From Chloroflexota bacterium (lineage in GTDB: Bacteria > Chloroflexota > Anaerolineae > Anaerolineales > Villigracilaceae), in the NCBI GenBank assembly GCA_013112685.1, contig JABFGC010000001.1:62001-126000 (forward strand): DNA of 64,000 bases. The letters run 5' to 3'. Of this stretch, positions 32,901-41,992 are shown piece after piece (the stretch's first letter is position 1; each line of letters begins with the position of its first letter). The position numbers were made by a program, and so were the translations under genes. A model generated the notes under the pieces. It was not told where the DNA came from, searched no databases, and was given only the letters and a program-made list of their open reading frames with translations.

Positions 32901-32917
32901 TTTCCAAAAAGACCAAA
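32901..32917. promoter_or_regulatory. Operator-like repeat before the efflux operon
   Basis: The plus-strand word TTTCCAAAAAGACCAAA lies 7 bases before the first ATPase start on the minus strand. The same 17-base word occurs at 33653-33669, just before the regulator gene. The identical placement suggests a binding site for the regulator encoded between them, though no experiment supports this. Confidence 0.5.
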
Positions 32918-32933
32918 GAATTAGGCAAAAGTT

Positions 32934-33644
32934 TTATGCCTTGAAAATTGGAGCAAATACATCTTTCATACTGTCACCCAACCGGCGGCACAGGCGCGGT
33001 TCCATATCCATGACAAGAGACTGGTAACGACGGATGTGCTCCAGAAAGAGTTTATTCCATTCCACATCACTATTACTTTCATTTGCCAGTAATCCCAGTG
33101 TAAAACCGCCCAACAGCATCAGACCCGAGCGGGTAACCGTGCCCTTCCACTCAATAATCTGAGGCAGGTGTTCAGCCAGAACCCGACGTCCCGTTCCTTT
33201 GCCAAGCCGCAGGATAACGATGGTCATGACTTCAATGCAATAGCGAAGAACATCTGGAACATCCGGCGGCACTCGCGCCAGTATTTCCTCTGCCAAAACA
33301 TGGTCATTAAATCCTCCCCCTCGAATCTTCTCCATGATTTGTGTCTTGATATTTTCCCAGTTGCCTTGGTCAGCATCTCCAGCCAATTCAATGAACAACT
33401 GGTGGGCGCGCTCCGTTGGCAGAAAAACCACTTCGGAGCGCCCAACCACCGGTTTATCAGAATCGAGGCGGTATTGGGAAGTCACCAAACCTTTTTCTTC
33501 GAGCAGGCGCAGCATGTCGTATGCTGTGAATGGACTGACCCCAATTCTTTCGGCAAGCGCCGAATAATGAATCGGACCATTCAATTCGCGATATAGGTCA
33601 AGCAAGCGGTGAACGAAAGTTTCCTGACGGCGGGTGAGTTTCAT
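32934..33644 (-). CDS. Winged-helix transcriptional regulator of the efflux operon
   Basis: The 236-residue protein has an N-terminal winged helix: the first residues LTRRQETFVHRLLDLYRELN, then HYSALAERIGVSPFTAYDML (recognition helix) and LEEKGLVTSQYRL (wing). The rest is helical and of unknown type, about 150 residues. It probably controls the ABC efflux operon that follows it, because the same 17-base word lies before both. The start at 33644 is taken at MKLTRRQET; an upstream in-frame ATG adds eight residues. Induction by an exported compound is the simplest model, but the ligand is unknown. Confidence 0.75.
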   Translation of the reverse strand: MKLTRRQETFVHRLLDLYRELNGPIHYSALAERIGVSPFTAYDMLRLLEEKGLVTSQYRLDSDKPVVGRSEVVFLPTERAHQLFIELAGDADQGNWENIKTQIMEKIRGGGFNDHVLAEEILARVPPDVPDVLRYCIEVMTIVILRLGKGTGRRVLAEHLPQIIEWKGTVTRSGLMLLGGFTLGLLANESNSDVEWNKLFLEHIRRYQSLVMDMEPRLCRRLGDSMKDVFAPIFKA

Positions 33645-33652
33645 GGTTATTT

Positions 33653-33669
33653 TTTCCAAAAAGACCAAA
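33653..33669. promoter_or_regulatory. Operator-like repeat before the regulator gene
   Basis: TTTCCAAAAAGACCAAA lies 9 bases before the regulator's start and is identical to the word at 32901-32917. Two copies in front of the regulator and of its presumed target are consistent with autoregulation. Confidence 0.5.
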
Positions 33670-33816
33670 AAGCAGGCAGGATTTTACTCTCTCAAAATGA
33701 ATACGTCAAGGTGAAATGGATGCGTGATGAAAGTTTGGTGGTGATGTGTTATCCACACGCTCAAGTGCATGGGACAAAAAGCACAAGTACGCCTAGACTC
33801 TGCGCTGATTCGATAA

Positions 33817-34257
33817 TCAGCCGTGAACTCCCCACAACTGCCGTGTCAGTTCGAAAATTTCCTCCCGCTGGTGCGGGGAAAGATCAATACGCGGCGAGTT
33901 CAGGCGCGAGGTATTACGATTTTCCACAATGAGCAATTTAGCGTCCGCGCTCTGGACGTGCGCGTGCCAGGCGCGGCGCCGCACGTTGTAGAGTTTGAAC
34001 GGCTCCAGGTTGTGCGCAAACACCCACGTGACTGAATCGTCGCCCTCTCCGAGAAACAGAATACAGCGTCCGCTTAACAACACGAATACCTCATCGCTTT
34101 CGTTATGGCGCTGGAATTCGACAAGCTGCTGGGGGGTCAAGTCGGGAGCAAAACTTAGGATCGCGACGCGCCAGCAATCAGAATCTATCAGCGGCTGGAA
34201 GCCAGGCTTCTGCGTTTCATGGATTTCAAGTAGGGAGGTTGGAATGGAATTATTCAT
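33817..34257 (-). CDS. Cupin-domain protein
   Basis: The product is about 146 residues. The cupin beta-barrel is seen as FQRHNESDEVFVLLSGRCIL (His and Glu metal ligands) and a second part with YNVRRRAWHAHVQSADAKLL (His). It could be a sugar isomerase-like or small-molecule-binding cupin. It is divergent from the LacI regulator gene and shares the short intergenic region that contains the palindromic operators, so LacI probably controls it too. The ATG at 34257 was chosen where homology starts. The reaction cannot be told from the sequence. Confidence 0.7.
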   Translation of the reverse strand: MNNSIPTSLLEIHETQKPGFQPLIDSDCWRVAILSFAPDLTPQQLVEFQRHNESDEVFVLLSGRCILFLGEGDDSVTWVFAHNLEPFKLYNVRRRAWHAHVQSADAKLLIVENRNTSRLNSPRIDLSPHQREEIFELTRQLWGVHG

Positions 34258-34282
34258 GGTTTTCAATGTTTCTCTTTTTTTC

Positions 34283-34340
34283 TTGACAGGGTACAGAAAT
34301 TATGATAATTTAATGACAACGTTGTCAGTAAACGTTGTCA
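34283..34340 (+). promoter_or_regulatory. Promoter and LacI-type operators upstream of the regulator
   Basis: A TTGACA box (34283-34288) is followed 17 bases later by TAATTT. Directly downstream is the perfect 14-base palindrome TGACAACGTTGTCA (34314-34327), and 13 bases further a second site with the right half intact, AACGTTGTCA (34331-34340). A central CG flanked by AA/TT is typical of operators bound by LacI-family proteins. The sites would let the regulator repress itself, and possibly the divergent cupin gene. Confidence 0.7.
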
Positions 34341-34373
34341 TTCATATTGTAACAAGTATCCATAGGTGTGCCA

Positions 34374-35387
34374 ATGGTAACAATCAAAGATGTAGCTAGG
34401 CTTTCGGGCGTTTCCATCAAGACGGTTTCCAGAGTGGTAAATAACCTGGCAGAAATCTCTCCCGAAACCCGGAAAAAAGTCCAACAGGCAATTTTAGAGT
34501 TAGGCTATCAGCCGAATACAACCGCGCGCAATCTGGTCAACGGGCAAACCAACACGGTTGGCGTGATCATTCCCCACTCTGCAGATTACATTTTTACGCA
34601 CCCATTCTTTACACAAGTATTGCAAGGCATTGCCGAAGAGCTCAGTGCGAACAATTTTAATTTGCTCCTCCATCTTGCCCACGATAAAGCGCCGTACGCA
34701 AGCCTATACTCTCAGCGAAAAGTGGATGGGCTGATTCTGATGAGCATCCCGATCGGGGACCCCAATCTTCAGGGGCTGGAGGAGAATGGTGTGCCCTGCG
34801 TTTGTACCTGCCGCATTTCTGAGACGAACAATTCGACCAGTTGGGTGGATGCGGATTTTGCAGGCGGCGTCGAACAGGCGATCGAACATTTAATCTCGCT
34901 TAGGCATCGCCGCATCGCGCTTCTGGCAGGACCAATGAGTCTGGTCTCTGTGCGCTTACGCGCGCTGGGATACCGTAATGCGCTGCAAAAACACGGACTT
35001 CCTGCGGCAGACGGGTATATCCTGGAAGGAGATTTCACTTCGGAATCGGGGCATGCGCTGGCAGCCAAAGCCATGAAAGACCCCAATCCCCCCAGCGCCC
35101 TCATCTGTGGCGACGATATGATGGCGTTTGGCGCGATGCAGGCTTTGAAGGAACTGGGGTATGGCGTGCCTGAAGATGTTTCCGTCATTGGGTTCGACGA
35201 TATCAGCCTGGCGCGCTTTTCCAGCCCGCCGCTGACAACGATTCGGCAGGATACCTACGAAAAAGGACGAAAGGCCGCCGAGACTCTACTGGCTTTCATG
35301 CGAGACAAGCAAAACGCGACCCCAAGGCAAATTATGTTGGAGACATCCCTCATTACCAGGAACTCCACGGCGTCTGCGAAAAATTGA
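34374..35387 (+). CDS. LacI-family transcriptional regulator
   Basis: This 337-residue protein has an N-terminal helix-turn-helix VTIKDVARLSGVSIKTVSRV and hinge helix, then a periplasmic-binding-protein-like ligand domain (VGVIIPHSADYIFTHPFFTQ, ALICGDDMMAFGAMQ, DVSVIGFDDISLARF). It should bind the palindromes just upstream and respond to a sugar. The downstream genes encode a sugar ABC transporter, so it is probably the local repressor, released by a carbohydrate derived from the imported substrate. A GTG two codons earlier is possible; the ATG at 34374 matches the family start. Confidence 0.93.
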   Translation: MVTIKDVARLSGVSIKTVSRVVNNLAEISPETRKKVQQAILELGYQPNTTARNLVNGQTNTVGVIIPHSADYIFTHPFFTQVLQGIAEELSANNFNLLLHLAHDKAPYASLYSQRKVDGLILMSIPIGDPNLQGLEENGVPCVCTCRISETNNSTSWVDADFAGGVEQAIEHLISLRHRRIALLAGPMSLVSVRLRALGYRNALQKHGLPAADGYILEGDFTSESGHALAAKAMKDPNPPSALICGDDMMAFGAMQALKELGYGVPEDVSVIGFDDISLARFSSPPLTTIRQDTYEKGRKAAETLLAFMRDKQNATPRQIMLETSLITRNSTASAKN

Positions 35388-35483
35388 TCAACCGCGCGTT
35401 CGAGAAAGGAGGCTTTCCCAAGCCGAATGTTATAAGTCGTGTTCCCGCTTCACAATAATTTCAAACTAAAAGGAGAGAATCCC

Positions 35484-36908
35484 ATGAACGTCCATTTGAT
35501 GAAAAAGGCGCAAGGCGGTCTTTTTTTGACCCTTAGCCTGCTGGTTGTTTTCTCGTTCCTGCTTGCCGCTTGCGGGACCCGCTGCAACGACAGAAGCGCC
35601 GGCGCCCACCAGGCGGCAACCGAAGAATCTCCCACAGAGGCCGCGGCTCCCACCGCGACGGAAGAGCCCAAGCCCCTGCCCCCCATTACCATCCTCATCA
35701 ACGAATCACCCTGGCTGGCGGGCTTCGAAGCGCTGGTCAACAAATATGTGGAAGAGACCGGCAACCAAGTCAATTTGAACCGCACACCTTTCCCCGGCAT
35801 GTTGGAGAAGTCGCGCAACGCGGTGCAAGCCTCGGAGAGCGAGTTCGACATCCTCACGTTGAACGAGCAGTGGTACATGCAGTTCTATGCCGACGGGCTG
35901 GTGACACCCATCAAGGAAATTGACCCGAACTTCGAACTCGACCCGCAGGTCATCGAATACGAGTGGGCCACCCGCTGGGATCCAGAATTAGGCTATTCTT
36001 CTGAGAACGGCGAGATCTACGGCCTGCCAATCAACGGTAATATTATGCTCTTCTTCTACCGTAAGGACCTGTTTGAGGCAAGGGGACTTGCCGCTCCGCA
36101 GACCTGGGCAGATGTGGAAGCCGCAGCAGAGGCTCTTCAGGACGCCCCCAATATGTACGGCTATGTCATTCGCACCAACCCGCCCAACTGGGAGTTCCAA
36201 GGTTTCCTGGCTGGCTATGGTGGCAAATTGATCACATTGGACGAGAAAACCGGCGAATGGGAAGTCACTATTAACCAAGAAGCTGGACAGAAAGCGTTGG
36301 CTACCTGGTTGAAACTGGGAACAACATACGGGCCGCCTAACTATGCTGACATTGGTCAGCCAGATATGGCCAGCTTGATGATGGCTGGTAATGCGGCGCA
36401 ATTTGTCCTGGTGGGCGCCTCTGCCTCTGATTTTGACAACGCAGAGAAATCTTTCGTCGTAGGCAATGTAGGCGCAACCGTTTTACCCGGCGAGATGGCT
36501 GGCTCAAACGCTACCATGTCCGGTATCTGGGTGATGGGTGTTCCACACAACCTGCCTGATGAACGCAAACAAGCCGCACTTGCCTTCCTGAACTGGGCAT
36601 TGACCAAGGATGCGCAGTTGTTCTACGCGCAGGCTGGCGCCATTCCGGTGCGCCGGGACGTGTACGAGGAAATGTCAAGCGACCCAACGCGGGGCTGGTG
36701 GATGAAAGCCATGGCAGACAGCACGCCCTTCATCCATGCCCAGCCGCGCCTGGCCGAGACGCCCCAGATCATTGAGGTTGTTGACCGCCGCCTAAAGCAG
36801 GCGGTGGCTGGCGAAATCACGGCGGAACAGGCCCTTGCGGAAGCCGCAAAGGAAATTCACAAAATCCTGACGGACGCGGGTTACAAGGTCAAGCCGCTGG
36901 CTGAGTAG
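35484..36908 (+). CDS. Sugar ABC transporter substrate-binding lipoprotein
   Basis: This 474-residue family 1 extracellular solute-binding protein has a lipoprotein signal ending FLLAACG, a Thr/Ala/Pro/Glu-rich linker and a mature domain with ITILINESPWLAGFEALVNK near the start and GYVIRTNPPNWEFQGFLAGY later. It captures a sugar or glycoside for the permeases that follow. The linker is odd: in this frame it reads GTRCNDRSAGAH, but one base out it reads GPAATTEAPAPT, a typical linker, so two compensating indels seem to be present near 35575 and 35615. AAGGAGAG precedes the ATG at 35484. No ATPase lies nearby, which is usual for such systems. Confidence 0.9.
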   Translation: MNVHLMKKAQGGLFLTLSLLVVFSFLLAACGTRCNDRSAGAHQAATEESPTEAAAPTATEEPKPLPPITILINESPWLAGFEALVNKYVEETGNQVNLNRTPFPGMLEKSRNAVQASESEFDILTLNEQWYMQFYADGLVTPIKEIDPNFELDPQVIEYEWATRWDPELGYSSENGEIYGLPINGNIMLFFYRKDLFEARGLAAPQTWADVEAAAEALQDAPNMYGYVIRTNPPNWEFQGFLAGYGGKLITLDEKTGEWEVTINQEAGQKALATWLKLGTTYGPPNYADIGQPDMASLMMAGNAAQFVLVGASASDFDNAEKSFVVGNVGATVLPGEMAGSNATMSGIWVMGVPHNLPDERKQAALAFLNWALTKDAQLFYAQAGAIPVRRDVYEEMSSDPTRGWWMKAMADSTPFIHAQPRLAETPQIIEVVDRRLKQAVAGEITAEQALAEAAKEIHKILTDAGYKVKPLAE

Positions 36909-36915
36909 TTGCAAA

Positions 36916-36952
36916 GGGGGGGATGGACAAACCATCCGTCCCCCCTCTTTTT
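36916..36952 (+). terminator. Hairpin with T tract after the binding-protein gene
   Basis: GGGGGGATGG (36916-36925) pairs with CCATCC and CCCCCC (36932-36946) with a small bulge, followed by TCTTTTTAT. It lies between the binding-protein gene and the first permease gene. Such attenuating terminators after the binding protein commonly make it more abundant than the permeases. Confidence 0.7.
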
Positions 36953-36969
36953 ATCATTTTGGAGAACTC

Positions 36970-37902
36970 ATGCAGTCTTCCCTCGATTCCTCCCACCCCC
37001 AAAAACCGCCGAATCTGCCTCTGCGCCTGGGCAATTTTGTAGACCGCACCTTTCAGTATTGGACTGTCGCGCCGCTGGTTATAGTCCTACTCCTGCTGGT
37101 GGCATATCCCACCCTTCAACTACTCCGCATGAGCGTTTCGGAGGTGGATATTGTCAAAGGGGAGGTGGTGTGGGAAGTTGTCGGCTTGAAACACCTGGAA
37201 ACGGCGTTGCAAGACCAGCTCGTGCCGATAGCGTTGCGGAATACCCTCGTCTTTGTCGTAGCGGTGGTTGTCATCGAGACGTTTCTGGCGTTGGTCATTT
37301 CCATCCTGGTTAGCCGCAGCAAACATCTGGTTGGTTTATATCGTACCGTGCTGCTTATCCCGCTGTTGGTTCCGCCCATCGCCATCGGCACCATGTGGCG
37401 GCTGATGTATGACTACAATTACGGCTTTATTAACCAGGCGTTGAAATTATTTGGCGTTATCGCCGTCCCCACATGGACCGCTGACCCGCAACTGGCAATG
37501 CCTTCTGTGGTTCTGGTGGATTTATGGCACTGGACCAGTTTTATGTTCCTCATTCTTCTGGCGGGGTTGGAATCCATGCCGCAGGAGGTTAACGAAGCCG
37601 CGCGCGTGGACGGCGCCTCCGAATTTCAGATCCTGCGCTACATCACCCTTCCGCTCCTGCGCCCGACCCTGATTACGGCAATCATGCTGCGAACCATTTT
37701 TGCCTTTAAGGTCTTCGATGAAATTTTCCTGTTGACCGGCGGCGGACCTGGCACCGCGACCGAGGTCATCAGTTTATACATCTACGATGTATTTTCGGGT
37801 CAGTTCAGATTGGGGTACGCCTCTTTCCTGGCATTGGGGCTGTCTGTCATTATCTCGGTCTTTGTCATTTCCTATCGGCGTCTCGGACGACGCGCCGCAT
37901 AA
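36970..37902 (+). CDS. Sugar ABC transporter permease (MalF-like)
   Basis: The 310-residue protein has six transmembrane helices and the MalF-type EAA loop EVNEAARVDGASEFQILRYI (about residues 204-223), where the ATPase docks. It forms half of the inner-membrane channel of the carbohydrate transporter. The start at 36970 follows GGAGAACTC at a suitable distance. It lies after the terminator-like hairpin and 3 bases before the partner permease. The substrate is probably a saccharide; the sulfatase genes further on hint that it is sulfated, but this is inference. Confidence 0.92.
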   Translation: MQSSLDSSHPQKPPNLPLRLGNFVDRTFQYWTVAPLVIVLLLLVAYPTLQLLRMSVSEVDIVKGEVVWEVVGLKHLETALQDQLVPIALRNTLVFVVAVVVIETFLALVISILVSRSKHLVGLYRTVLLIPLLVPPIAIGTMWRLMYDYNYGFINQALKLFGVIAVPTWTADPQLAMPSVVLVDLWHWTSFMFLILLAGLESMPQEVNEAARVDGASEFQILRYITLPLLRPTLITAIMLRTIFAFKVFDEIFLLTGGGPGTATEVISLYIYDVFSGQFRLGYASFLALGLSVIISVFVISYRRLGRRAA

Positions 37903-37905
37903 ACC

Positions 37906-38757
37906 ATGAGGAAACATTCATCCATGAAAAAATTTTCAATGGAACCATTTTTTCGGCATGGCTTTCTGATGCTGGTGGTCGCCTTCACCCTGATCCCGAT
38001 TTTTTTTACACTGGCGACCTCGCTTAAATTGTTTCGCGACATTATCTCCGGTTCACTGTGGTTTACGCCCACACTGGTCAACTACCAGAGGTTATTCGAT
38101 CCCGCCCAAAGTAATTTTTTGCGTCTGACTGCCAACAGCCTGATCATCGCTACTGGAACAATGGCCATTGTGTTGGTGATTGCCAGCCTGGCGGCGTACA
38201 GCCTGAGCCGTTTCCCCTGGCGTCCCTTGTGGAGCGGACTCCTGCTTGGAACCATTCTGTTCATTCACATGCTTCCGCCAGTTACGTTCCTCGGTCCGTT
38301 TTATTTGATCGCCCGTTCCCTCAATATTTATGATACGGTACTGGCGGTTATGATGGGACAAATTGTTTTGAACCTGCCCACCGCCACCTGGATTTTGCTG
38401 GACTTCTTCGCGGATATCCCCAAAGAATTGGAGGAAGCCGCCATGGTGGACGGCGCCAACCGCTTCCAATCCCTGACCCAGGTGCTGATCCCGATTATTC
38501 AGCCGGGGATTGCCGCTGCGGGTGCGCTGGCGTTCATCTTCTCCTGGCGCGATTTTCTCTTTGCGCTCACGTTGACCAGCACGCCGCGCGGCATGACCAT
38601 CCCGGTCGGTATCGCCGGCTTTGTGACCGAATACAGCATCCGCTACGGAGAAATGGCAGCCGGCGCATTCTTCGCCATGGTCCCCGCCCTGCTGATGGTG
38701 GCTTTTGCCCAGCGTTATATCATCAAAGGACTTACCCTCGGTGCCTTGAAAGGGTAA
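37906..38757 (+). CDS. Sugar ABC transporter permease (MalG-like)
   Basis: The 283-residue protein has six transmembrane helices and the EAA loop ELEEAAMVDGANRFQSLTQV (about residues 172-191). It would pair with the MalF-like permease just upstream, from which it is separated by 3 bases. Two starts are possible: ATG at 37906 or at 37924 (MKKFSMEPFF). The first gives the tighter gene spacing. No nucleotide-binding subunit is encoded next to it; a shared MsmK/MalK-type ATPase elsewhere in the genome is the usual solution. Confidence 0.92.
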   Translation: MRKHSSMKKFSMEPFFRHGFLMLVVAFTLIPIFFTLATSLKLFRDIISGSLWFTPTLVNYQRLFDPAQSNFLRLTANSLIIATGTMAIVLVIASLAAYSLSRFPWRPLWSGLLLGTILFIHMLPPVTFLGPFYLIARSLNIYDTVLAVMMGQIVLNLPTATWILLDFFADIPKELEEAAMVDGANRFQSLTQVLIPIIQPGIAAAGALAFIFSWRDFLFALTLTSTPRGMTIPVGIAGFVTEYSIRYGEMAAGAFFAMVPALLMVAFAQRYIIKGLTLGALKG

Positions 38758-38764
38758 TTCGTCT

Positions 38765-39841
38765 GTGACAGATTCCAACCCCGCTCCCGAAAAGAATACG
38801 CCTCCGCCGGACGAATCGGTCTGGTCTTATCGCGGCTATCACCTGCGTTCGTCCGAGTTTACAACGGCGATGGTGCATTTTTACCGCGCCGAGATTCAGC
38901 GTTCCAACACCTGGCGGATGCGCCTGGACAACACCACCAACTGGGCGGTCATCACTACCAGTGCGGCCGTCTCGTTTGCCTTATCTTCGCCTCAAAATCA
39001 TTATGGCGTGATCATCCTGAACAGCCTGCTGGTGACGATCTTCCTTTGGATCGAAGCGCGCCGTTATCGTTATTATGAACTATGGAGTCTCCGCACCCGC
39101 CTGATGGAGACGGATTTCTTCGCCGCCATGCTCGTTCCACCTTTTACGCCTCACCCGGAATGGGCGGAAAACCTGGCGGAATCTTTACTCACTCCTGAAT
39201 TTCCAATCAGCATGTGGGAAGCCTTCGGGCGGCGTTTCCGCCGCAATTACTTCTGGATATTCATGGTGTTAAATGCGGCTTGGGCATTCAAAATCTACCT
39301 GCACCCCACCCCCGCCCTCACTTGGGCAGATTTTGTCAGCCGTGTGTCAATAGGCAGTATCTCCGGCGAGGTGATGATTACGCTGGGGTTGGTCTTCAAC
39401 AGTCTATTAATCTTAGCGGGCATTCTCACTGCCGGGCTGACGCAAGCCAGCGGCGAAGTGCTGCCGAAATTCGAGGGGATGCCGGTCTTCCGCGGACTGT
39501 GGCGCAGTATGGAAGTCCACGAAGAGCATAATCATCATCCTGAAAAAACAGAAACAAGCTCGCCGCGTCGCCGACGGCAGCAGTTGCTGGCCATAATTAT
39601 CACCACCAAGCCGCGCGAAGTCGCCGACCAGATTATCAAGGAAATGCGGCGCGGAGCCACCTCCCTGCATGGGCAGGGGATGTACTCCAATACAGAACGC
39701 GAAGTGCTTCTGGTTGCTCTGACCGTAACCGAGACTGCCCACCTCAAGGCTCTGGTGCAGGCGCAGGATTCCGGCGCTTTTGTCATTGTGATGCCAGCCC
39801 AGGAAGTACTGGGACGTGGCTTTAAACCCCTGAAAATGTAA
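38765..39841 (+). CDS. DUF2270 membrane protein with C-terminal DUF2179-like domain
   Basis: The 358-residue protein has DUF2270 features: WSYRGYHLRSSEFTTAMVHF and the following YRAEIQRSNTWRMRLDNTTN, then four transmembrane helices in two hairpins (about 65-100 and 180-235). The last 85 residues (AIIITTKPREVADQIIKEMR, then GATSLHGQGMYSN) look like the DUF2179/YitT C-terminal domain, which usually follows a membrane part. Function is unknown. The start is a GTG at 38765, 7 bases after the permease stop. It is carried along in the sugar-transporter run, so it may be co-expressed, although no mechanism is known. Confidence 0.8.
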   Translation: MTDSNPAPEKNTPPPDESVWSYRGYHLRSSEFTTAMVHFYRAEIQRSNTWRMRLDNTTNWAVITTSAAVSFALSSPQNHYGVIILNSLLVTIFLWIEARRYRYYELWSLRTRLMETDFFAAMLVPPFTPHPEWAENLAESLLTPEFPISMWEAFGRRFRRNYFWIFMVLNAAWAFKIYLHPTPALTWADFVSRVSIGSISGEVMITLGLVFNSLLILAGILTAGLTQASGEVLPKFEGMPVFRGLWRSMEVHEEHNHHPEKTETSSPRRRRQQLLAIIITTKPREVADQIIKEMRRGATSLHGQGMYSNTEREVLLVALTVTETAHLKALVQAQDSGAFVIVMPAQEVLGRGFKPLKM

Positions 39842-39852
39842 TCACAGAAAGG

Positions 39853-40619
39853 ATGCTTGTGGACCTAAAATCCCTGACCATGCCAGGCGCAGAGCCGTTT
39901 CTGTTTCCCGGCGATTCCAAACGCAATGGCGTTTTGCTGATTCACGGTTTTACCGGCTCTCCCGCCGCCATGCGCGGACTCGGAAAATATTTGAACGAAA
40001 CGCAAGGCTACACCACGCTTGGCATCCGCCTGCCCGGACATGGCACGCAGGTGGACGACCTGCGCCGCCCCACCTGGCGCGACTGGTTGGTCGCTGTAGA
40101 GGACGGCTTGAATCTATTGCGAGGTATGAGCGATCGAATTTATGTCGCCGGTCTCTCCATGGGCGGAGTCCTAACCCTGATCGCGGGCAACCGCTATGAA
40201 GTCCATGGTGTGGCGGCGCTATCACGCCCTACGGGTTGACCGGCGACTGGCGCGTCCGCTTCATGCGGCCCCTCAGCCTGTTCGTTCCAAAATTCAAAAA
40301 ACCTGCCGCGGTGGGCAATCGCGCCGAAACTTCCTACGCCTATTTTGTCCCTCATGCCATCGCCGAAGCCGCAGAGCTGGCGAAACTCATGCAGACTGGG
40401 CTGCCGAAAATCAACGTGCCTGTGCTGTTGATCCAGTCGCACGGCGACAAGGTGATCGAACCCAACGCATTGGATTTGTTGAGCGAGCGTCTGGTCACGC
40501 CGCACAAGGAAACGCTCTGGCTCGAAAAAAGCGGACACGTGATCACGTTGGATCAAGAACGTGAAATCGTGTATCGCAAAGTAGCCGACTTTTTTACCAC
40601 CAGACCTAAAGGTTTTTGA
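39853..40619 (+). CDS. Alpha/beta hydrolase (carboxylesterase), frameshifted in this sequence
   Basis: Two frames join into a hydrolase of about 255 residues. The first holds GVLLIHGFTGSPAAMRGLGK (oxyanion) and YVAGLSMGGVLTL (nucleophile Ser). The second holds LIQSHGDKVIEPN (acid) and WLEKSGHVITLDQE (His). The reading frame breaks near 40222: TCACGCCC lacks one A, and adding it back gives S-T-P-Y-G-L-T, the expected continuation. A short-chain esterase or monoacylglycerol lipase activity is likely. The four catalytic elements in proper order indicate a functional gene hidden by a deletion error. Confidence 0.8.
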
Positions 40620-40632
40620 AACCTTCAGGGTC
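40603..40632. repeat. Palindrome related to the CGTCCCGAAGG repeat family
   Basis: GACCTAAAGGTTT and AAACCTTCAGGGTC form an imperfect stem with a three-base loop. It begins inside the last codons of the hydrolase and ends before the MFS ribosome-binding site. The AAGGTTT/AAACCTT core matches the inner part of the copies at 42.98, 48.12 and 49.31 kb, though the outer bases differ. Confidence 0.5.
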
Positions 40633-40652
40633 TTTAACAAAAGGAGAATGAC

Positions 40653-41990
40653 ATGACCGCACAAACGCAAGAACTGCCCGCCGCCGATGTTCCTGCTGTC
40701 AAGGGACGCTGGCGCAATGTGGTAACGCTGGCCTTCGCCGGCATCGTGGACGCTGGCGAAGACCAGGCGATGTCTTCCATGTTCCCCGCCATTCGCACTT
40801 CATTGAACATGACCACCGCCAACCTCGGCACGATCACCAGCCTGGGCAAGGTGATGGAGATGATCTTCGGTCCGATCTGGGGCGTTTTGGCGGACCGCTA
40901 CAGCCGCAAGCGCATCCTGATCATCGGCGCCGGTCTGTGGGGGTTGTGGACTCTGCTGATTGGTTTTTCCGCCAGTTACGAAATGCTGCTGGCGTTGCGC
41001 GTGGTCGCCGCCATTGGGTTGGTGGCGCTGGGCTCGCCGATGAACTCCATGCTCACCGACCTGTTCCCGCAAAAGGAACGCGGCAAGGTCTTCGGCATTA
41101 TGCGCATGATTTCCTCGCTGGCGGTTATTGTCAGCATCCTGTTCTTTGGGCGTATGGCAGAAATTCCCGAAACGGGCTGGCGCATCGGCTTCATTACCTT
41201 CGGCGCGTTGAGCATGTTGAGCGGTCTGTTCTTCGCCCTCTTCCTGACCGAACCGCCGCGCGGCGGCGCGGAAGCCGCCATTTATGACATGGCGGAGAAG
41301 TCGGAAAAAAAGTATGCCTTTTCCTGGCAGAGCGTGGCCTCCATCTTTCGCGTGCCGACCAACCTGCTGCTTATTTTTGAAAAGATTTTCGGTGTGCCAG
41401 TACAGATTACCATATTAACCTTCGCTGTTACCTGGCTGGTGGATGAACGCGGCTTCCGTCCCGGACAAGCCACCACCGTGCTAACTGGAATTATCATCGG
41501 TTCGGCGCTCAGTACATTGATTGGCGGTCTGTTGGGGGATTGGGCAGAGCGCAAAAATCCGCGCTTCGGACGGTTGTTCGTGGCGCAGGGATCGCGCGCC
41601 ATGATGGCGCTGCTGGGGTATTTCTTCTTCCAGCAGGTATCGGGCAGCATGATGAACTTCTTTGTGTTTGCCCTGCTGTTTGGTTTATTCATGGATATGG
41701 CATTTCCCGCCGCCATTGCCCCAATGATCGCCGCTATCAACGCGCCCGAACAACGCAGCACCGCCTACGCCGTCAACCGCCTTGCCAACGGCTTGATTCA
41801 GGCTGCTGTAGCTGCCATTGTCGGCATTGTTGGCAACCAGATTACGCTCACCAACCTGTTCTTCTGGGCAGTGACCGTTTCGCTCACGTTGAGCGTGATC
41901 TTCTGGTTCGCTTTCTATCCGTTTTACCACCGCGACTGCATGGCGCTGAATGACCTGCTGGAAAAACGCAAGGCAGAACTTGTGGGGTAG
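40653..41990 (+). CDS. MFS transporter
   Basis: The 445-residue protein has twelve hydrophobic segments and the MFS loop signature GVLADRYSRKRILIIG between helices 2 and 3. The N-terminal half contains FAGIVDAGEDQAMSSMFPAI, and the C-terminal half MDMAFPAAIAPMIAAINAPE. It may transport a product of the sulfatase/hydrolase cluster, but the substrate is not evident. AAAGGAG precedes the ATG at the right distance. The gene runs into the following hydrolase with only 2 bases between stop and start. Confidence 0.88.
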   Translation: MTAQTQELPAADVPAVKGRWRNVVTLAFAGIVDAGEDQAMSSMFPAIRTSLNMTTANLGTITSLGKVMEMIFGPIWGVLADRYSRKRILIIGAGLWGLWTLLIGFSASYEMLLALRVVAAIGLVALGSPMNSMLTDLFPQKERGKVFGIMRMISSLAVIVSILFFGRMAEIPETGWRIGFITFGALSMLSGLFFALFLTEPPRGGAEAAIYDMAEKSEKKYAFSWQSVASIFRVPTNLLLIFEKIFGVPVQITILTFAVTWLVDERGFRPGQATTVLTGIIIGSALSTLIGGLLGDWAERKNPRFGRLFVAQGSRAMMALLGYFFFQQVSGSMMNFFVFALLFGLFMDMAFPAAIAPMIAAINAPEQRSTAYAVNRLANGLIQAAVAAIVGIVGNQITLTNLFFWAVTVSLTLSVIFWFAFYPFYHRDCMALNDLLEKRKAELVG

Positions 41991-41992
41991 GA

